DNA from: Franconibacter pulveris DSM 19144
Lineage (GTDB): Bacteria > Pseudomonadota > Gammaproteobacteria > Enterobacterales > Enterobacteriaceae
Direction of reading: 5' to 3'
Length of the DNA: 64,000 bases
Assembly (NCBI GenBank): GCA_000621185.1
Contig: KK211223.1
Span: 517,077 to 581,076, forward strand
Part shown: positions 27,207 to 36,517 of the stretch, in pieces
Layout of the letters: every line of letters starts with the position of its first letter
Numbering within the stretch: the stretch's first letter is position 1
Made by a program: the position numbers and the translations under genes
The notes under the pieces: generated by a model
The model's database searches: none
The model's input: the letters and a program-made list of their open reading frames with translations, nothing else
Told to the model about the DNA's origin: nothing

Positions 27207-28004
27207 ATGCAGGATAAACAGACGTATCCCGACACCACCTTTTCCCTCAAGCAAGTCGCTTTTCGTGTGCCAGGCCGCACGCTGCTTCACCCGCTCTCCC
27301 TGACGTTTCCCGCTGGCAAGGTTACTGGCTTAATCGGCCATAACGGTTCCGGCAAATCCACGCTGTTAAAAATGCTTGGCCGTCATCAGCCGCCTTCTGA
27401 AGGGGAAATTTCACTGGGCGGCCAGCCGCTTGAAAACTGGGGCAGCAAAGCGTTTGCCCGCGAGGTGGCTTATCTGCCACAGCAACTGCCCGCCGCAGAA
27501 GGGATGACCGTGCGCGAGCTGGTGGCGATTGGCCGCTACCCGTGGCACGGCGCGCTTGGGCGCTTCGGCGTGAAAGATCGCGAACTGGTGGAGGAGGCGA
27601 TAACGCTGGTGGGCCTGAAGCCGCTGGCGCACCGGCTGGTGGATAGTCTTTCCGGCGGCGAGCGGCAGCGGGCATGGATAGCGATGCTGGTGGCGCAAAA
27701 CAGCCGCTGTCTCCTGCTTGACGAACCGACCTCGGCGCTCGATATCGCCCACCAGGTGGAGGTGCTGGCGCTCATCCATCGCTTAAGCCAGCAGCGCGGG
27801 CTCACGGTAATCGCCGTGCTGCATGATATCAACATGGCGGCGCGTTACTGCGACCACTTAGTGGCGCTACGCTGCGGCGAAATGATTGCCGAAGGCTGCC
27901 CCGATGCGCTGATGACCAGCGAAAATCTGGCACAGATCTACGGTATTCCGATGGGCATCCTGCCTCATCCGGCGGGCCTTGCGCCGGTGAGCTTCGTTTA
28001 CTGA
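27207..28004 (+). CDS. fhuC: Ferric hydroxamate ABC transporter ATP-binding protein FhuC
   Basis: FhuC (265 aa) is the cytoplasmic ATPase that powers import of ferric hydroxamates through FhuB. Motifs: Walker A GHNGSGKST, Q-loop YLPQQLP, signature LSGGERQRAWIA, Walker B CLLLDEPTSALD and H-loop VLHDINMA. The ATG at 27207 gives the usual length; it lacks a good Shine-Dalgarno site. It lies 47 bp after fhuA. Its stop overlaps the fhuD start by one base (TGATG). Confidence 0.96.
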   Translation: MQDKQTYPDTTFSLKQVAFRVPGRTLLHPLSLTFPAGKVTGLIGHNGSGKSTLLKMLGRHQPPSEGEISLGGQPLENWGSKAFAREVAYLPQQLPAAEGMTVRELVAIGRYPWHGALGRFGVKDRELVEEAITLVGLKPLAHRLVDSLSGGERQRAWIAMLVAQNSRCLLLDEPTSALDIAHQVEVLALIHRLSQQRGLTVIAVLHDINMAARYCDHLVALRCGEMIAEGCPDALMTSENLAQIYGIPMGILPHPAGLAPVSFVY

Positions 28005-28897
28005 TGCGCGATTTCACTTTCTCTTTCAGCCGCCGCCGGTTGCTGACGGCGATGGCGCTTTCGCCGCTGCTCTGGCAGATGCAAAAAGCCCGGGCGGCAG
28101 AACCGGTTACCGAACGCGTCGTGGCGCTGGAGTGGCTGCCTGTGGAACAGCTGCTGGCGCTGGGCGTTACGCCTTACGCCGTCGCGGATATTCCGAACTA
28201 CAACCTGTGGGTTAATGACCCGAAACTGCCCGCTTCCGTTATTGATGTCGGCCTGCGCACCGAACCGAATATGGAACTGCTGACCGCCATTAAACCCACG
28301 CTGCTTATCTGGTCGTCAGGCTATGGTCCTTCACAGGAGCAGCTGTCGCGCATCGCGCCGGGCGTTGGCATCGCCTTTACCGACGGCAAAGCGCCGCTGG
28401 ACATGGCGCGCAAATCGCTGATGCAGCTGGCAAGCCGTATCGACCGCGAGCAGGCGGCCCGCCATCATCTGGCGCAGTTTGATAACTTTCTCCAGCAGAT
28501 GAAGCCGCGTTTCGCCGCGCGAGGCGAAAGGCCGGTGGTGCTGATGACGCTGATAGATGCCCGCCACGTGCTGCTGATTGGGCAAAACAGCCTGTTTCAG
28601 CAGGCGATGGACGTGCTGGGCGTACGCAACGGCTGGGCGGGCGAGACCAATTTCTGGGGCAGCGCGATCGTAGGGATGGAGCAGCTTGCCGCTATCAAGG
28701 ATGCCGATGTGCTTTGCTTCGAACACGGTGATGAGCCATTGATGGGACAGATAGCCGCCACGCCGCTGTGGCAGGCGATGCCCTTTATCCGCAACCAACG
28801 TTTTCAGCGGGTGCCAGCGGTCTGGTTTTATGGCGCGACGCTCTCCACCATGCGCTTTTGTCACGTGCTGGACAACGCGCTGGGAGGCCGGGCATGA
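28004..28897 (+). CDS. fhuD: Periplasmic ferric hydroxamate-binding protein FhuD
   Basis: FhuD (297 aa) collects ferrichrome, coprogen and related ferric hydroxamates in the periplasm and delivers them to FhuB. The N-terminus has a twin-arginine signal (SFSRRRLLTAMALSP) with cleavage after about residue 31 (KARA). The mature protein is a class III binding protein with the long linking helix typical of metal and siderophore binders (VVALEWLPVEQLLALGV at its start). It overlaps fhuC by one base and fhuB by four, a tightly coupled operon. Confidence 0.95.
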   Translation: MRDFTFSFSRRRLLTAMALSPLLWQMQKARAAEPVTERVVALEWLPVEQLLALGVTPYAVADIPNYNLWVNDPKLPASVIDVGLRTEPNMELLTAIKPTLLIWSSGYGPSQEQLSRIAPGVGIAFTDGKAPLDMARKSLMQLASRIDREQAARHHLAQFDNFLQQMKPRFAARGERPVVLMTLIDARHVLLIGQNSLFQQAMDVLGVRNGWAGETNFWGSAIVGMEQLAAIKDADVLCFEHGDEPLMGQIAATPLWQAMPFIRNQRFQRVPAVWFYGATLSTMRFCHVLDNALGGRA

Positions 28898-30879
28898 GAA
28901 CGCGCCATGCGCTTTTCCCGACGCTTTTGCTCGCCGCGCTCTTTATCGCCGCGCTTGCGCTGACGTGGTTCAACCTTAACGCGCAACTGCCGCGCGGTGA
29001 ATGGCGCCAGGCGCTCTGGCAGCCGGATGTTAACGCTATCAACCAGATGCTGTTCCACTACAGCGCGCTGCCGCGCCTGGCGGTTTCGCTGCTGGTGGGG
29101 GCAGGGCTGGGGCTTGTGGGCGTGCTGTTCCAGCAAGTGCTGCGCAATCCGCTGGCGGAGCCGACGACGCTTGGCGTCGCCACCGGGGCGCAGCTCGGCA
29201 TTACCGTCGTTACGCTCTGGTCGCTGCCGGGCGGCGTTTTCACGATGCAATTCGCCGCGCTGGCAGGCGCCTGTCTCGTTGGCCTGCTGGTATTCGGCGT
29301 GGCGTGGGGCAAACGCCTTTCGCCGGTCACGCTCATTCTTGCGGGCCTGGTCGTCAGCCTGTACTGCGGCGCGGTAAATCAGCTGCTGGTGATTTTTCAT
29401 CACGAGCAGTTGCAGAGCATGTTCCTCTGGAGCAGCGGCGCGCTTAACCAGACCGACTGGAGCATCGTGAATCGCCTGTGGCCGCAGCTGCTGGGCGGCG
29501 TGCTGCTGACGCTGTCGCTGCTGCGTCCGTTAACCCTGATGGGTCTTGATGACGGCGTGGCGCGCAACCTGGGGCTTGCGCTTTCGCTGGCGAGGCTGGC
29601 GGCGCTTTCGCTTGCAATAGTCATCAGCGCCTTGCTGGTGAACGCGGTGGGAATTATCGGCTTTATTGGTCTTTTCGCGCCCTTGCTTGCCAAAATGTTA
29701 GGCGCGAGACGGCTGCTTGCGCGCCTGCTGCTGGCGCCGCTTATCGGCGCGCTGATCCTGTGGATTTCCGATCAGTTCATCGTCTGGCTGACCCGCGTCT
29801 GGATGGAGATCTCCACCGGCATGGTGACGGCGTTGATTGGCGCGCCGCTGCTGCTTTGGCTGCTGCCGCGTCTTCGCACCATGAGCGCGCCGGACATGAG
29901 TGCAGGCGACAGCGTGCCCGCTGAGCGCCAGCATCTGCTGCGCTGGGCGATAGCGGGCCTGGTGGTACTGCTTGCGATGCTGGCGGCGGCGCTTTGTCTG
30001 GGACGCGACGCGCAGGGCTGGCAGTGGGCGAGCGGTTCGTTGCTCAATGAGATGATGCCGTGGCGCTGGCCGCGGGTGCTGGCGGCGCTCAGCGCCGGCG
30101 CCATGCTGGCGGTGGCGGGCTGTATTATTCAGCGTCTGACCGGTAACCCGATGGCCAGTCCCGAAGTGCTCGGCATCAGCGCGGGCGCCGCCTTCGGCGT
30201 GGTGCTGATGCTCTTTTTCGTGCCCGTGGACGCTTTCGCCTGGCTGCTGCCCGCCGGTAGCCTGGGGGCGGCAGGCACGCTGCTCGTTATCCTTATCGCC
30301 GCCGGGCGCGGAGGCTTCTCGCCGCACCGCATGCTGCTGGCGGGGATGGCGCTGAGCACCGCCTTCAGCATGATGCTGGTGATGCTGCAGGCAAGCGGCG
30401 ACCCGCGTATGGCGCAGGTTATCACCTGGCTTTCCGGCTCGACCTATAGCGTGACCCCGCAGCATGCGCTGCGCACGCTTGGCGTAATGGCGATCTTGCT
30501 GGCGGCGACGCCGTTCTGCCGCCGCTGGCTGACTATCCTGCCGCTTGGCGGCGATACCGCCCGCGCGGTCGGCATGGCGCTGACGCCTGCCCGTATCGCG
30601 CTGCTGCTGCTCGCTGCCGCGCTGACCGCCGCGGCCACGCTGACTATCGGGCCGCTCAGCTTTGTCGGCCTGATGGCACCGCATATCACCCGGCTGATGG
30701 GCTTTCGCCGGGCGCTGCCGCAGCTGGTTATCTCGGCGCTGCTGGGCGGCATGCTGATGCTCTTCGCCGACTGGTGCGGACGTATGGTTATCTTCCCTTA
30801 TCAGATCCCGGCGGGGCTGCTGGCGACCTTTATCGGCGCGCCTTATTTTGTCTATCTGTTGAGAAAGCAGAGCCGGTAA
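28894..30879 (+). CDS. fhuB: Ferric hydroxamate ABC transporter permease FhuB
   Basis: FhuB (661 aa) is the inner-membrane channel for ferric hydroxamates. It is a natural tandem fusion of two FecCD-type permease halves, each with about ten membrane segments. The halves are visible as repeated motifs: RNPLAEPTTLGVATGAQLG in the first and GNPMASPEVLGISAGAAFG in the second, then GFIGLFAPLLAKML and GPLSFVGLMAPHITRLM, which contact FhuC. The ATG at 28894 overlaps the fhuD stop (ATGA); an earlier in-frame ATG lies inside fhuD. It ends the operon, facing hemL across a bidirectional terminator. Confidence 0.96.
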   Translation: MRTRHALFPTLLLAALFIAALALTWFNLNAQLPRGEWRQALWQPDVNAINQMLFHYSALPRLAVSLLVGAGLGLVGVLFQQVLRNPLAEPTTLGVATGAQLGITVVTLWSLPGGVFTMQFAALAGACLVGLLVFGVAWGKRLSPVTLILAGLVVSLYCGAVNQLLVIFHHEQLQSMFLWSSGALNQTDWSIVNRLWPQLLGGVLLTLSLLRPLTLMGLDDGVARNLGLALSLARLAALSLAIVISALLVNAVGIIGFIGLFAPLLAKMLGARRLLARLLLAPLIGALILWISDQFIVWLTRVWMEISTGMVTALIGAPLLLWLLPRLRTMSAPDMSAGDSVPAERQHLLRWAIAGLVVLLAMLAAALCLGRDAQGWQWASGSLLNEMMPWRWPRVLAALSAGAMLAVAGCIIQRLTGNPMASPEVLGISAGAAFGVVLMLFFVPVDAFAWLLPAGSLGAAGTLLVILIAAGRGGFSPHRMLLAGMALSTAFSMMLVMLQASGDPRMAQVITWLSGSTYSVTPQHALRTLGVMAILLAATPFCRRWLTILPLGGDTARAVGMALTPARIALLLLAAALTAAATLTIGPLSFVGLMAPHITRLMGFRRALPQLVISALLGGMLMLFADWCGRMVIFPYQIPAGLLATFIGAPYFVYLLRKQSR

Positions 30880-30896
30880 GCGCGGGCGTGAAGGCC

Positions 30897-30931
30897 AATA
30901 AAAAAGGCGGGGAAGTCCCCGCCTTTTTTTA
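30897..30931. terminator. Bidirectional terminator between fhuB and hemL
   Basis: A stem GGCGGGG-AAGT-CCCCGCC (30906-30923) has an A-run on the left and seven Ts on the right, serving both converging operons. Confidence 0.93.
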
Positions 30932-30943
30932 TCGCCAGACGAA

Positions 30944-32224
30944 TTACAGCTTCGCAAACACGCGACGGGCGGCGTCGACCGTGTTGTTGATATCTTCTTC
31001 GCTGTGAGCGACGGACATAAAACCCGCTTCAAACGCGGAGGGCGCGAAGTAGACGCCTTCCTCCAGCATCAGATGAAAGAAGCGCTTGAAGCGCTCCACG
31101 TCGCAGGCGACCACATCTTTATAGCAAGTTACGCTCCCGGCCGCGGTGAAGAAGAGGCCGAACATGCCGCCGACGTGGTTAACCACCAGCGGAATGCCCG
31201 CCTCTTTCGCCGCTTCGCGCAGCCCTTCGGCCAGGCGGGTGGTGAGGTCGTCCAGCGTTTCATGCACGCCAGGCTGCGCCACTTCGCTCAGACAGGCGTA
31301 GCCCGCCGCCATCGCAATCGGGTTGCCGGAGAGGGTGCCCGCCTGGTAAACCGGCCCGGTCGGCGCCAGCGCTTCCATGATTTCACGGCGGCCGCCAAAC
31401 GCCCCCACCGGCATGCCGCCGCCGATGATTTTGCCAAGGCAGGTGAGATCCGGTTCAACGTTGTAGTAGGCCTGAGCGCCCGCCAGCGCCACGCGGAAAC
31501 CGGTCATCACTTCATCGATAATCAGCAGCGCGCCAAATTCATCGCACAGTGCGCGCAGGCCTGGCAGGAAATCGGGCTGCGGCGGGATGCAGTTCATGTT
31601 GCCCGCGACCGGCTCGACGATGATGCAGGCGATATCCTGCGGATAGAGCTCGAATGCCTCGCGCACAGAGGCGAGATCGTTATAGGTGCAGGTCAGGGTG
31701 TGCTTCGCGAAATCCGCCGGCACGCCCGGCGAATTAGGCTGACCGAGCGTGAGCGCGCCGGAACCGGCTTTTACCAGCAGGTGGTCGGCGTGGCCGTGGT
31801 AGCAGCCTTCAAATTTGATAATTTTGTCGCGGTGGGTATAGCCGCGCGCCAGGCGAATGGCGCTCATCGTCGCCTCGGTGCCGGAGTTCACCATGCGCAC
31901 CATGTCCATTGTCGGCACCAGTTCGGTGACGAGCTGCGCCATTTTTACTTCCATCTCCGTCGGCGCGCCAAAGCTCAGGCCGCGCTGCGCTGCCTCAATG
32001 ACCGCGTTACGGATGGCGGGATGGTTATGGCCCAACACCATCGGCCCCCAGGAGCCCACGTAATCGATATAGGCTTTGCCGTCGGCGTCATACAGATAAG
32101 CCCCGTCCGCACGCTCGATAAACAGCGGGACGCCGCCCACGCCGGTAAAGGCGCGCACCGGCGAGTTAACGCCGCCGGGGATAAGTTCGCGGGCGGCGGC
32201 GTAGAGGTTTTCAGACTTACTCAT
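30944..32224 (-). CDS. hemL: Glutamate-1-semialdehyde 2,1-aminomutase
   Basis: HemL (426 aa) converts glutamate-1-semialdehyde to 5-aminolevulinate, the tetrapyrrole precursor made by the C5 pathway. It is a class III PLP aminotransferase. The PLP-binding lysine is Lys265 in [18 protein letters not shown], and the [10 protein letters not shown] segment holds the aspartate that contacts the pyridine nitrogen. The sequence is collinear with E. coli HemL in length. It stands alone, converging with fhuB and diverging from clcA. Confidence 0.97.
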   Translation of the reverse strand: MSKSENLYAAARELIPGGVNSPVRAFTGVGGVPLFIERADGAYLYDADGKAYIDYVGSWGPMVLGHNHPAIRNAVIEAAQRGLSFGAPTEMEVKMAQLVTELVPTMDMVRMVNSGTEATMSAIRLARGYTHRDKIIKFEGCYHGHADHLLVKAGSGALTLGQPNSPGVPADFAKHTLTCTYNDLASVREAFELYPQDIACIIVEPVAGNMNCIPPQPDFLPGLRALCDEFGALLIIDEVMTGFRVALAGAQAYYNVEPDLTCLGKIIGGGMPVGAFGGRREIMEALAPTGPVYQAGTLSGNPIAMAAGYACLSEVAQPGVHETLDDLTTRLAEGLREAAKEAGIPLVVNHVGGMFGLFFTAAGSVTCYKDVVACDVERFKRFFHLMLEEGVYFAPSAFEAGFMSVAHSEEDINNTVDAARRVFAKL

Positions 32225-32400
32225 GAATCGGCTCCTGATTCGGGAAAAAGGGTAACGGGCTATTCTAAGGCATCCGATAAAGGTTATGAAAGTTTTGCCC
32301 GATTGAAGCGCCCGAATAGCAGGGGATTTTTCATGCGACGCGGCGGCAGGCGGCGGGTAAAATAGCGCTCCATTCTGTTTTACCTACAAATGATGACAGC

Positions 32401-33807
32401 ATGAAACCACACGCTTCCCCTTTCAGGGCACAACAGCGGCTCCGCTTACGCCGCATGATGATGATTCGCCACCTGATCCGCCGCGATAAAACGCCGCTGG
32501 CCATTTTGCTGATGGCGGCTGTAGTGGGTACGCTTGCGGGGCTGGCGGGTGTGGCGTTTGAACGGGCCGTCGGCTGGGTGCAGCAAAACCGCATCGGTAT
32601 GCTGGCGCAGGTCGCCGACCGCGCCTGGCTGGTCTGGCCGCTGGCGTTTATCGCCTCCGCGCTGCTGGCGATGGTGGGGTATTGGCTGGTGCGCCGCTTC
32701 GCGCCGGAGGCGGGCGGCTCCGGCATTCCTGAAATTGAAGGGGCGCTTGAAGAGCTGCGCCCGGTACGCTGGTGGCGGGTGTTGCCCGTGAAGTTTATCG
32801 GCGGTATGGGGACGCTTGGCGCGGGCATGGTGCTGGGCCGTGAGGGGCCGACAGTGCAGATTGGCGGCAATATCGGCCGCATGGTGCTGGACATGTTTCG
32901 CCAGCGCGGCGCGGAAGCGCGCCATACGCTGCTTGCCACCGGCGCGGCGGCGGGGCTTTCGGCCGCTTTCAACGCGCCGCTGGCAGGCATTCTGTTTATC
33001 ATTGAGGAGATGCGCCCGCAGTTTCGCTACAACCTTATCTCCATCAAGGCGGTCTTTACCGGCGTCATTATGTCGAGCATCGTTTTTCGCCTCTTTAACG
33101 GCGAAGGCGCAGTGATTGAAGTCGGCAGGCTGACTAACGCGCCGGTCAATACGCTCTGGCTCTACCTGATGCTCGGCATTATTTTTGGCGCGGTAGGCCC
33201 GCTTTTCAACCATCTCATTTTTCGCGCCCAGGATATGTTTCAACGTATTCACGGCGGCAATATAACGAAGTGGGTGCTGGTGGGCGGCGCGCTTGGCGGC
33301 TTGTGCGGCGTGCTGGCGCTGATTGAGCCTGCGGCGGCGGGCGGCGGCTTTAACCTTATCCCCATCGCCGCGGCGGGTAACTTCAGCGTGGGCATGCTGC
33401 TGTTTATCTTTGTCGCCCGGGTGATAACCACGCTGCTCTGCTTCTCTTCCGGCGCGCCAGGCGGGATTTTCGCCCCGATGCTGGCGCTCGGCACGCTGCT
33501 TGGCACCGCGTTCGGCATGGCCTGCGCGGCCTGGTTCCCGGCGTATCATCTGGAGGCGGGGACGTTCGCCATCGCCGGCATGGGTGCGCTGTTCGCCGCC
33601 TCCGTGCGGGCGCCGTTGACCGGTATCGTGCTGGTGCTGGAGATGACCGATAATTACCAGCTCATTCTGCCAATGATCATTACCTGCCTTGGCGCTACGC
33701 TGCTGGCGCAGTTTCTTGGCGGCAAGCCGCTCTATTCCTCTATTCTTGCCCGTACGCTGGCAAAACAGCAGGCGGAACAGCAGGCGCAGGCCGGGCAGAA
33801 TACTTGA
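32401..33807 (+). CDS. clcA: H+/Cl- exchange transporter ClcA
   Basis: ClcA (468 aa) exchanges two chloride ions for one proton across the inner membrane and supports extreme acid resistance. Signature motifs are GSGIPE (Ser107), GREGPT (gating Glu148), the proton glutamate Glu203 in IIEEMRPQF, and [12 protein letters not shown] tyrosine in [10 protein letters not shown] matches the chloride-coordinating Tyr445 of E. coli. About 18 helical membrane segments are apparent. The ATG at 32401 aligns with the E. coli N-terminus, including the basic RLRLRR stretch; the ribosome-binding site is weak. The last ten or so residues are shorter than in E. coli. Confidence 0.95.
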   Translation: MKPHASPFRAQQRLRLRRMMMIRHLIRRDKTPLAILLMAAVVGTLAGLAGVAFERAVGWVQQNRIGMLAQVADRAWLVWPLAFIASALLAMVGYWLVRRFAPEAGGSGIPEIEGALEELRPVRWWRVLPVKFIGGMGTLGAGMVLGREGPTVQIGGNIGRMVLDMFRQRGAEARHTLLATGAAAGLSAAFNAPLAGILFIIEEMRPQFRYNLISIKAVFTGVIMSSIVFRLFNGEGAVIEVGRLTNAPVNTLWLYLMLGIIFGAVGPLFNHLIFRAQDMFQRIHGGNITKWVLVGGALGGLCGVLALIEPAAAGGGFNLIPIAAAGNFSVGMLLFIFVARVITTLLCFSSGAPGGIFAPMLALGTLLGTAFGMACAAWFPAYHLEAGTFAIAGMGALFAASVRAPLTGIVLVLEMTDNYQLILPMIITCLGATLLAQFLGGKPLYSSILARTLAKQQAEQQAQAGQNT

Positions 33808-33842
33808 ACGATTTACCAGGGTAATAGATAATGGCCTTAAAG

Positions 33843-33864
33843 ATCGGGTTATTCTTTGCCCGAT
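33843..33864 (+). other. Hairpin in the clcA-erpA gap
   Basis: ATCGGG and CCCGAT form a 6-bp stem around a 10-nt loop 24 bp before the erpA start. There is no T-run after it. It lies in the leader of erpA or at the end of the clcA message. Confidence 0.4.
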
Positions 33865-33888
33865 TGCGGTCTTCGTTGGGAGCATAAA

Positions 33889-34233
33889 ATGAGTGATGAC
33901 GTAGCGCTGCCTCTGCAATTTACCGATGCAGCAGCCAATAAAGTAAAAAGCCTGATCGCGGATGAAGAGAATCCGAACCTTAAACTGCGCGTCTACATCA
34001 CCGGTGGCGGTTGCAGCGGCTTCCAGTATGGTTTTACCTTTGATGACCAGATCAACGACGGCGACATGACTATCGAAAAACAGGGCGTCGCGCTGGTGGT
34101 TGACCCAATGAGCCTGCAGTATCTGGTGGGCGGCTCGGTGGATTACACCGAAGGGCTGGAAGGTTCTCGTTTCGTGGTGAGCAACCCGAACGCCACCAGC
34201 ACCTGCGGCTGTGGCTCCTCCTTCAGCATCTAA
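33889..34233 (+). CDS. erpA: Iron-sulfur cluster insertion protein ErpA
   Basis: ErpA (114 aa) is an A-type carrier that delivers Fe-S clusters to apo-proteins, including isoprenoid-synthesis enzymes IspG and IspH. The three conserved cysteines are present: Cys42 in [11 protein letters not shown], and Cys106 and Cys108 in [11 protein letters not shown]. The frame is open 11 codons upstream, but the ATG at 33889 has GGGAG at good spacing and the known MSDDVALPL start. Near-identical to E. coli ErpA. It lies alone between clcA and the convergent yadS. Confidence 0.97.
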   Translation: MSDDVALPLQFTDAAANKVKSLIADEENPNLKLRVYITGGGCSGFQYGFTFDDQINDGDMTIEKQGVALVVDPMSLQYLVGGSVDYTEGLEGSRFVVSNPNATSTCGCGSSFSI

Positions 34234-34256
34234 TCCCGCCGGGTAAGCCGGATAAA

Positions 34257-34287
34257 AGAAAAGCCGTGTTGTGAAACACGGCTTTTT
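34257..34287. terminator. Bidirectional terminator between erpA and yadS
   Basis: A 10-bp stem (AAGCCGTGTT / AACACGGCTT) with a short loop ends in a six-T run on the plus strand and has A-rich sequence on its left for the minus strand. Confidence 0.92.
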
Positions 34288-34290
34288 TGT

Positions 34291-34911
34291 TTATGCGTGG
34301 TCGTCGAGCGCGAAGGTGGGCAGCTTCAGGTGCCAGCGAATAGCGGCGAGCCGGATGGCAAGCGTCACCGCCATGCCTGTCATACTGGCCTGCTCAAGCG
34401 GCACGCTGAAGGTGTAAAACGCGGTGGCGTGGACGATGCCGCCCGCAATGCAAGCGGTGGCGTAGATTTCGGTTCGCAGGATCATAGGAATTTCGCGAGC
34501 CAGCACATCGCGAATAATACCGCCGCCCACGCCCGTCACCACGCCCATGCAGATGGCTACCAGCGGGCCGGTGCCTGCCAGAAACGCCTTGTTCACGCCG
34601 ATGCCGACAAACACCGCCAGGCCTACGGCGTCCAGCACCGGCAGGATCCACTTCGGCAAGCGCCGCGGCTGGCGCACCAGCGCAATGGTCAGCAGGCAGG
34701 TCACCATCGCCACCACCAGATCGGTGGGATCTTTGACCCAGAACACCGGGCCGTGATCGAGCGCCATATCGCGGATCGTGCCGCCGCCCACCGCCGTCAC
34801 CACACCCAGTACCAGAACGCCGAACGGATCCATCCGCAGCTTTCCGGCCAGCAAAACGCCAGAGATGGCAAACACGGCTGTGCCTATGATATCCAGCCAA
34901 TAAACCAGCAT
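34291..34911 (-). CDS. yadS: YadS, UPF0126 (TRIC-like) inner-membrane protein
   Basis: A 206-residue protein with about seven hydrophobic segments, made of two UPF0126 repeats. Each repeat carries a glycine-rich signature: TAVGGGTIRDMAL near residue 45 and TGVGGGIIRDVLA near residue 135. The fold is that of TRIC-type cation channels, but a physiological role for YadS is not established. The ATG follows GAGGAAAG. It is the last gene of the minus-strand mtnN-btuF-yadS operon, 17 bp after btuF. Confidence 0.92.
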   Translation of the reverse strand: MLVYWLDIIGTAVFAISGVLLAGKLRMDPFGVLVLGVVTAVGGGTIRDMALDHGPVFWVKDPTDLVVAMVTCLLTIALVRQPRRLPKWILPVLDAVGLAVFVGIGVNKAFLAGTGPLVAICMGVVTGVGGGIIRDVLAREIPMILRTEIYATACIAGGIVHATAFYTFSVPLEQASMTGMAVTLAIRLAAIRWHLKLPTFALDDHA

Positions 34912-34928
34912 TTCCTTTCCTCGACTCG

Positions 34929-35732
34929 TTATTTCGTAGCTGCCAGCGCCTGGCAGAGCTGTTTCGCGGCGAGGATAATACGCGGCCCGGCGCGCTCAAA
35001 CCAGTCGTCTTTTACGGTAATAACCGGAACTTTTAGCTGCTCATGCCAGAACTGCGTTATCTGTGGAATTTCCTTTTCATCGCCCGCAGTAATGATGGCT
35101 TCCGGCTTGCGCATCAACACCTGCTCGCGGCTTACCTGCGGCCAGGGCGCGGGGCTGTCGGCGAAGATATTCTCACCGCCGCAGACCTCGACAAGCTGGT
35201 TCTGAATGGAGCTTTTATTGGTCGTGAAAAGCGGCTGGCCGCCAAATTGCAAAAAGACCCGCTTTTTCGCTTTTCCGGCGTAGTGGTTTTTCAGGGCCGT
35301 AAATTCCTCAAGCAGCGAGGCTGCCGCCGCTTGCGCCTTTTCAGGGGCAGGGCTGAAGGCCGCGAGCTGGCGAAGCGCCGCGGCGACCTGCTCCACGCTT
35401 GCCGGATCAAGCCACATCACCTGAATGCCAAGCGATTTAAGTTGATTGACCTGGCGTTCGGCGTTGCCGCCGCGCCAGGCGAGCACCAGATCGGGCTTAA
35501 GCGCCACGATGCGCTCAAGGTTCATGCCCTGCCAGTTCGCCACCTGCTCCAGCTTTTTCGCCGCTTCGGGATAGTCAGAATAAGCGCTGGCGGCAACGGG
35601 CGTAATGCCGGCAGCGAAAGCGAGTTCGGTATTGGCAGGGGAGAGCGAAATGACGCGCGGCGCGGCCATCAGCCACGCCGGGAAGAGAAGAAGCAGGGCG
35701 GCGAGCGCCCTGTTAAGCGGCCGCTTAGCCAC
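34929..35732 (-). CDS. btuF: Periplasmic vitamin B12-binding protein BtuF
   Basis: BtuF (267 aa) binds cobalamin in the periplasm and hands it to the BtuCD importer. A Sec signal peptide (ending about AWLMA, residue 23) is followed by the class III binding-protein fold. The start of the mature part, [18 protein letters not shown], and the [23 protein letters not shown] segment are typical of the family. It overlaps the upstream mtnN coding region by 8 bp, so the two are translationally linked. BtuC and BtuD are not in the window. Confidence 0.95.
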   Translation of the reverse strand: MAKRPLNRALAALLLLFPAWLMAAPRVISLSPANTELAFAAGITPVAASAYSDYPEAAKKLEQVANWQGMNLERIVALKPDLVLAWRGGNAERQVNQLKSLGIQVMWLDPASVEQVAAALRQLAAFSPAPEKAQAAAASLLEEFTALKNHYAGKAKKRVFLQFGGQPLFTTNKSSIQNQLVEVCGGENIFADSPAPWPQVSREQVLMRKPEAIITAGDEKEIPQITQFWHEQLKVPVITVKDDWFERAGPRIILAAKQLCQALAATK

Positions 35733-36423
35733 GGTTTACGGCGGCGAGCAGCGTTTCTACCATCAGGCTGGACTGCTTTGCCGCGACAGCGAGGAACTCC
35801 TCGAAGCTCAGGTGCGACTGCTGGTCCGCTACGTCGGAAATGGCGCGCACCACCACGAACGGCACGCCGAAGTTATGGCAGACGTGGCCAATAGCCGTCG
35901 CTTCCATTTCCACAGCGATCGCCTGCGGAAAACGGGTGCGGATGCGGGTAAGCGCGTCGGCGCCGTTGATAAAGGCGTCGCCGCTCACCACCAGGCCGCG
36001 CACCGCATGCAGGTTGAGCTCGCCGATGCAGGCTTCAGCGGCGGCGATAAGCGTTTCATCCGCTTTGAAGGCGGCCGGGCAACCCGCCATCTGGCCATAT
36101 TCGTAGCCGAATGCGGTTACGTCAGCGTCGTGATAGCGAACTTCGTCGGAAACCACGATATCGCCTACTTTGAGCGTAGGCGCAAGGCCGCCCGCCGAGC
36201 CGGTGTTAATGATGAGATCAGGCTTGCAGTGTTCAAGAAGCAGCGTCGCACCCATCGCGGCGGAGACTTTACCGATGCCCGACTTCAGCAGAGCCACCTC
36301 GACGCCGTTAAGCGTGCCGGTATAGATCTCGCAGCCCGCCAGTTTCAGCGTCTGACGATTTTCAATTTTGTCGCGCAGCAGCGTAACTTCTTCTTCCATT
36401 GCACCAATAATGCCTGCTTTCAT
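35725..36423 (-). CDS. mtnN: 5'-methylthioadenosine/S-adenosylhomocysteine nucleosidase
   Basis: MtnN (232 aa, Pfs) cleaves the glycosidic bond of methylthioadenosine, a by-product of spermidine synthesis by SpeE, and of S-adenosylhomocysteine. It also takes part in autoinducer-2 formation. Catalytic residues are visible as Glu12 in GAMEEEV, Glu174 in VEMEATAIG and Asp197 in RAISDVAD. Length equals the E. coli enzyme. It heads the mtnN-btuF-yadS operon and diverges from dgt across 94 bp. Confidence 0.97.
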   Translation of the reverse strand: MKAGIIGAMEEEVTLLRDKIENRQTLKLAGCEIYTGTLNGVEVALLKSGIGKVSAAMGATLLLEHCKPDLIINTGSAGGLAPTLKVGDIVVSDEVRYHDADVTAFGYEYGQMAGCPAAFKADETLIAAAEACIGELNLHAVRGLVVSGDAFINGADALTRIRTRFPQAIAVEMEATAIGHVCHNFGVPFVVVRAISDVADQQSHLSFEEFLAVAAKQSSLMVETLLAAVNRG

Positions 36424-36517
36424 AGAGATACTCGCTAAATGATGGATTAACGGGGATAGTCTATCATGGCAGACAACAAGGATTTAATTCGCGTAAGCGC
36501 GCGAACCGGGAGAGCCT

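Noticed and set aside
29698-31032. A 444-codon open frame antisense to fhuB and overlapping hemL
   Set aside because: Its arginine- and glutamine-rich composition without motifs marks it as a shadow of the GC-rich permease gene, and it crosses the terminator into hemL.
31004-32365. A 453-codon open frame antisense to hemL
   Set aside because: It mirrors hemL codons and has no domain or ribosome-binding site.
32446-33918. A 490-codon open frame antisense to clcA
   Set aside because: Low-complexity charged composition, opposite a certain gene; no family resemblance.
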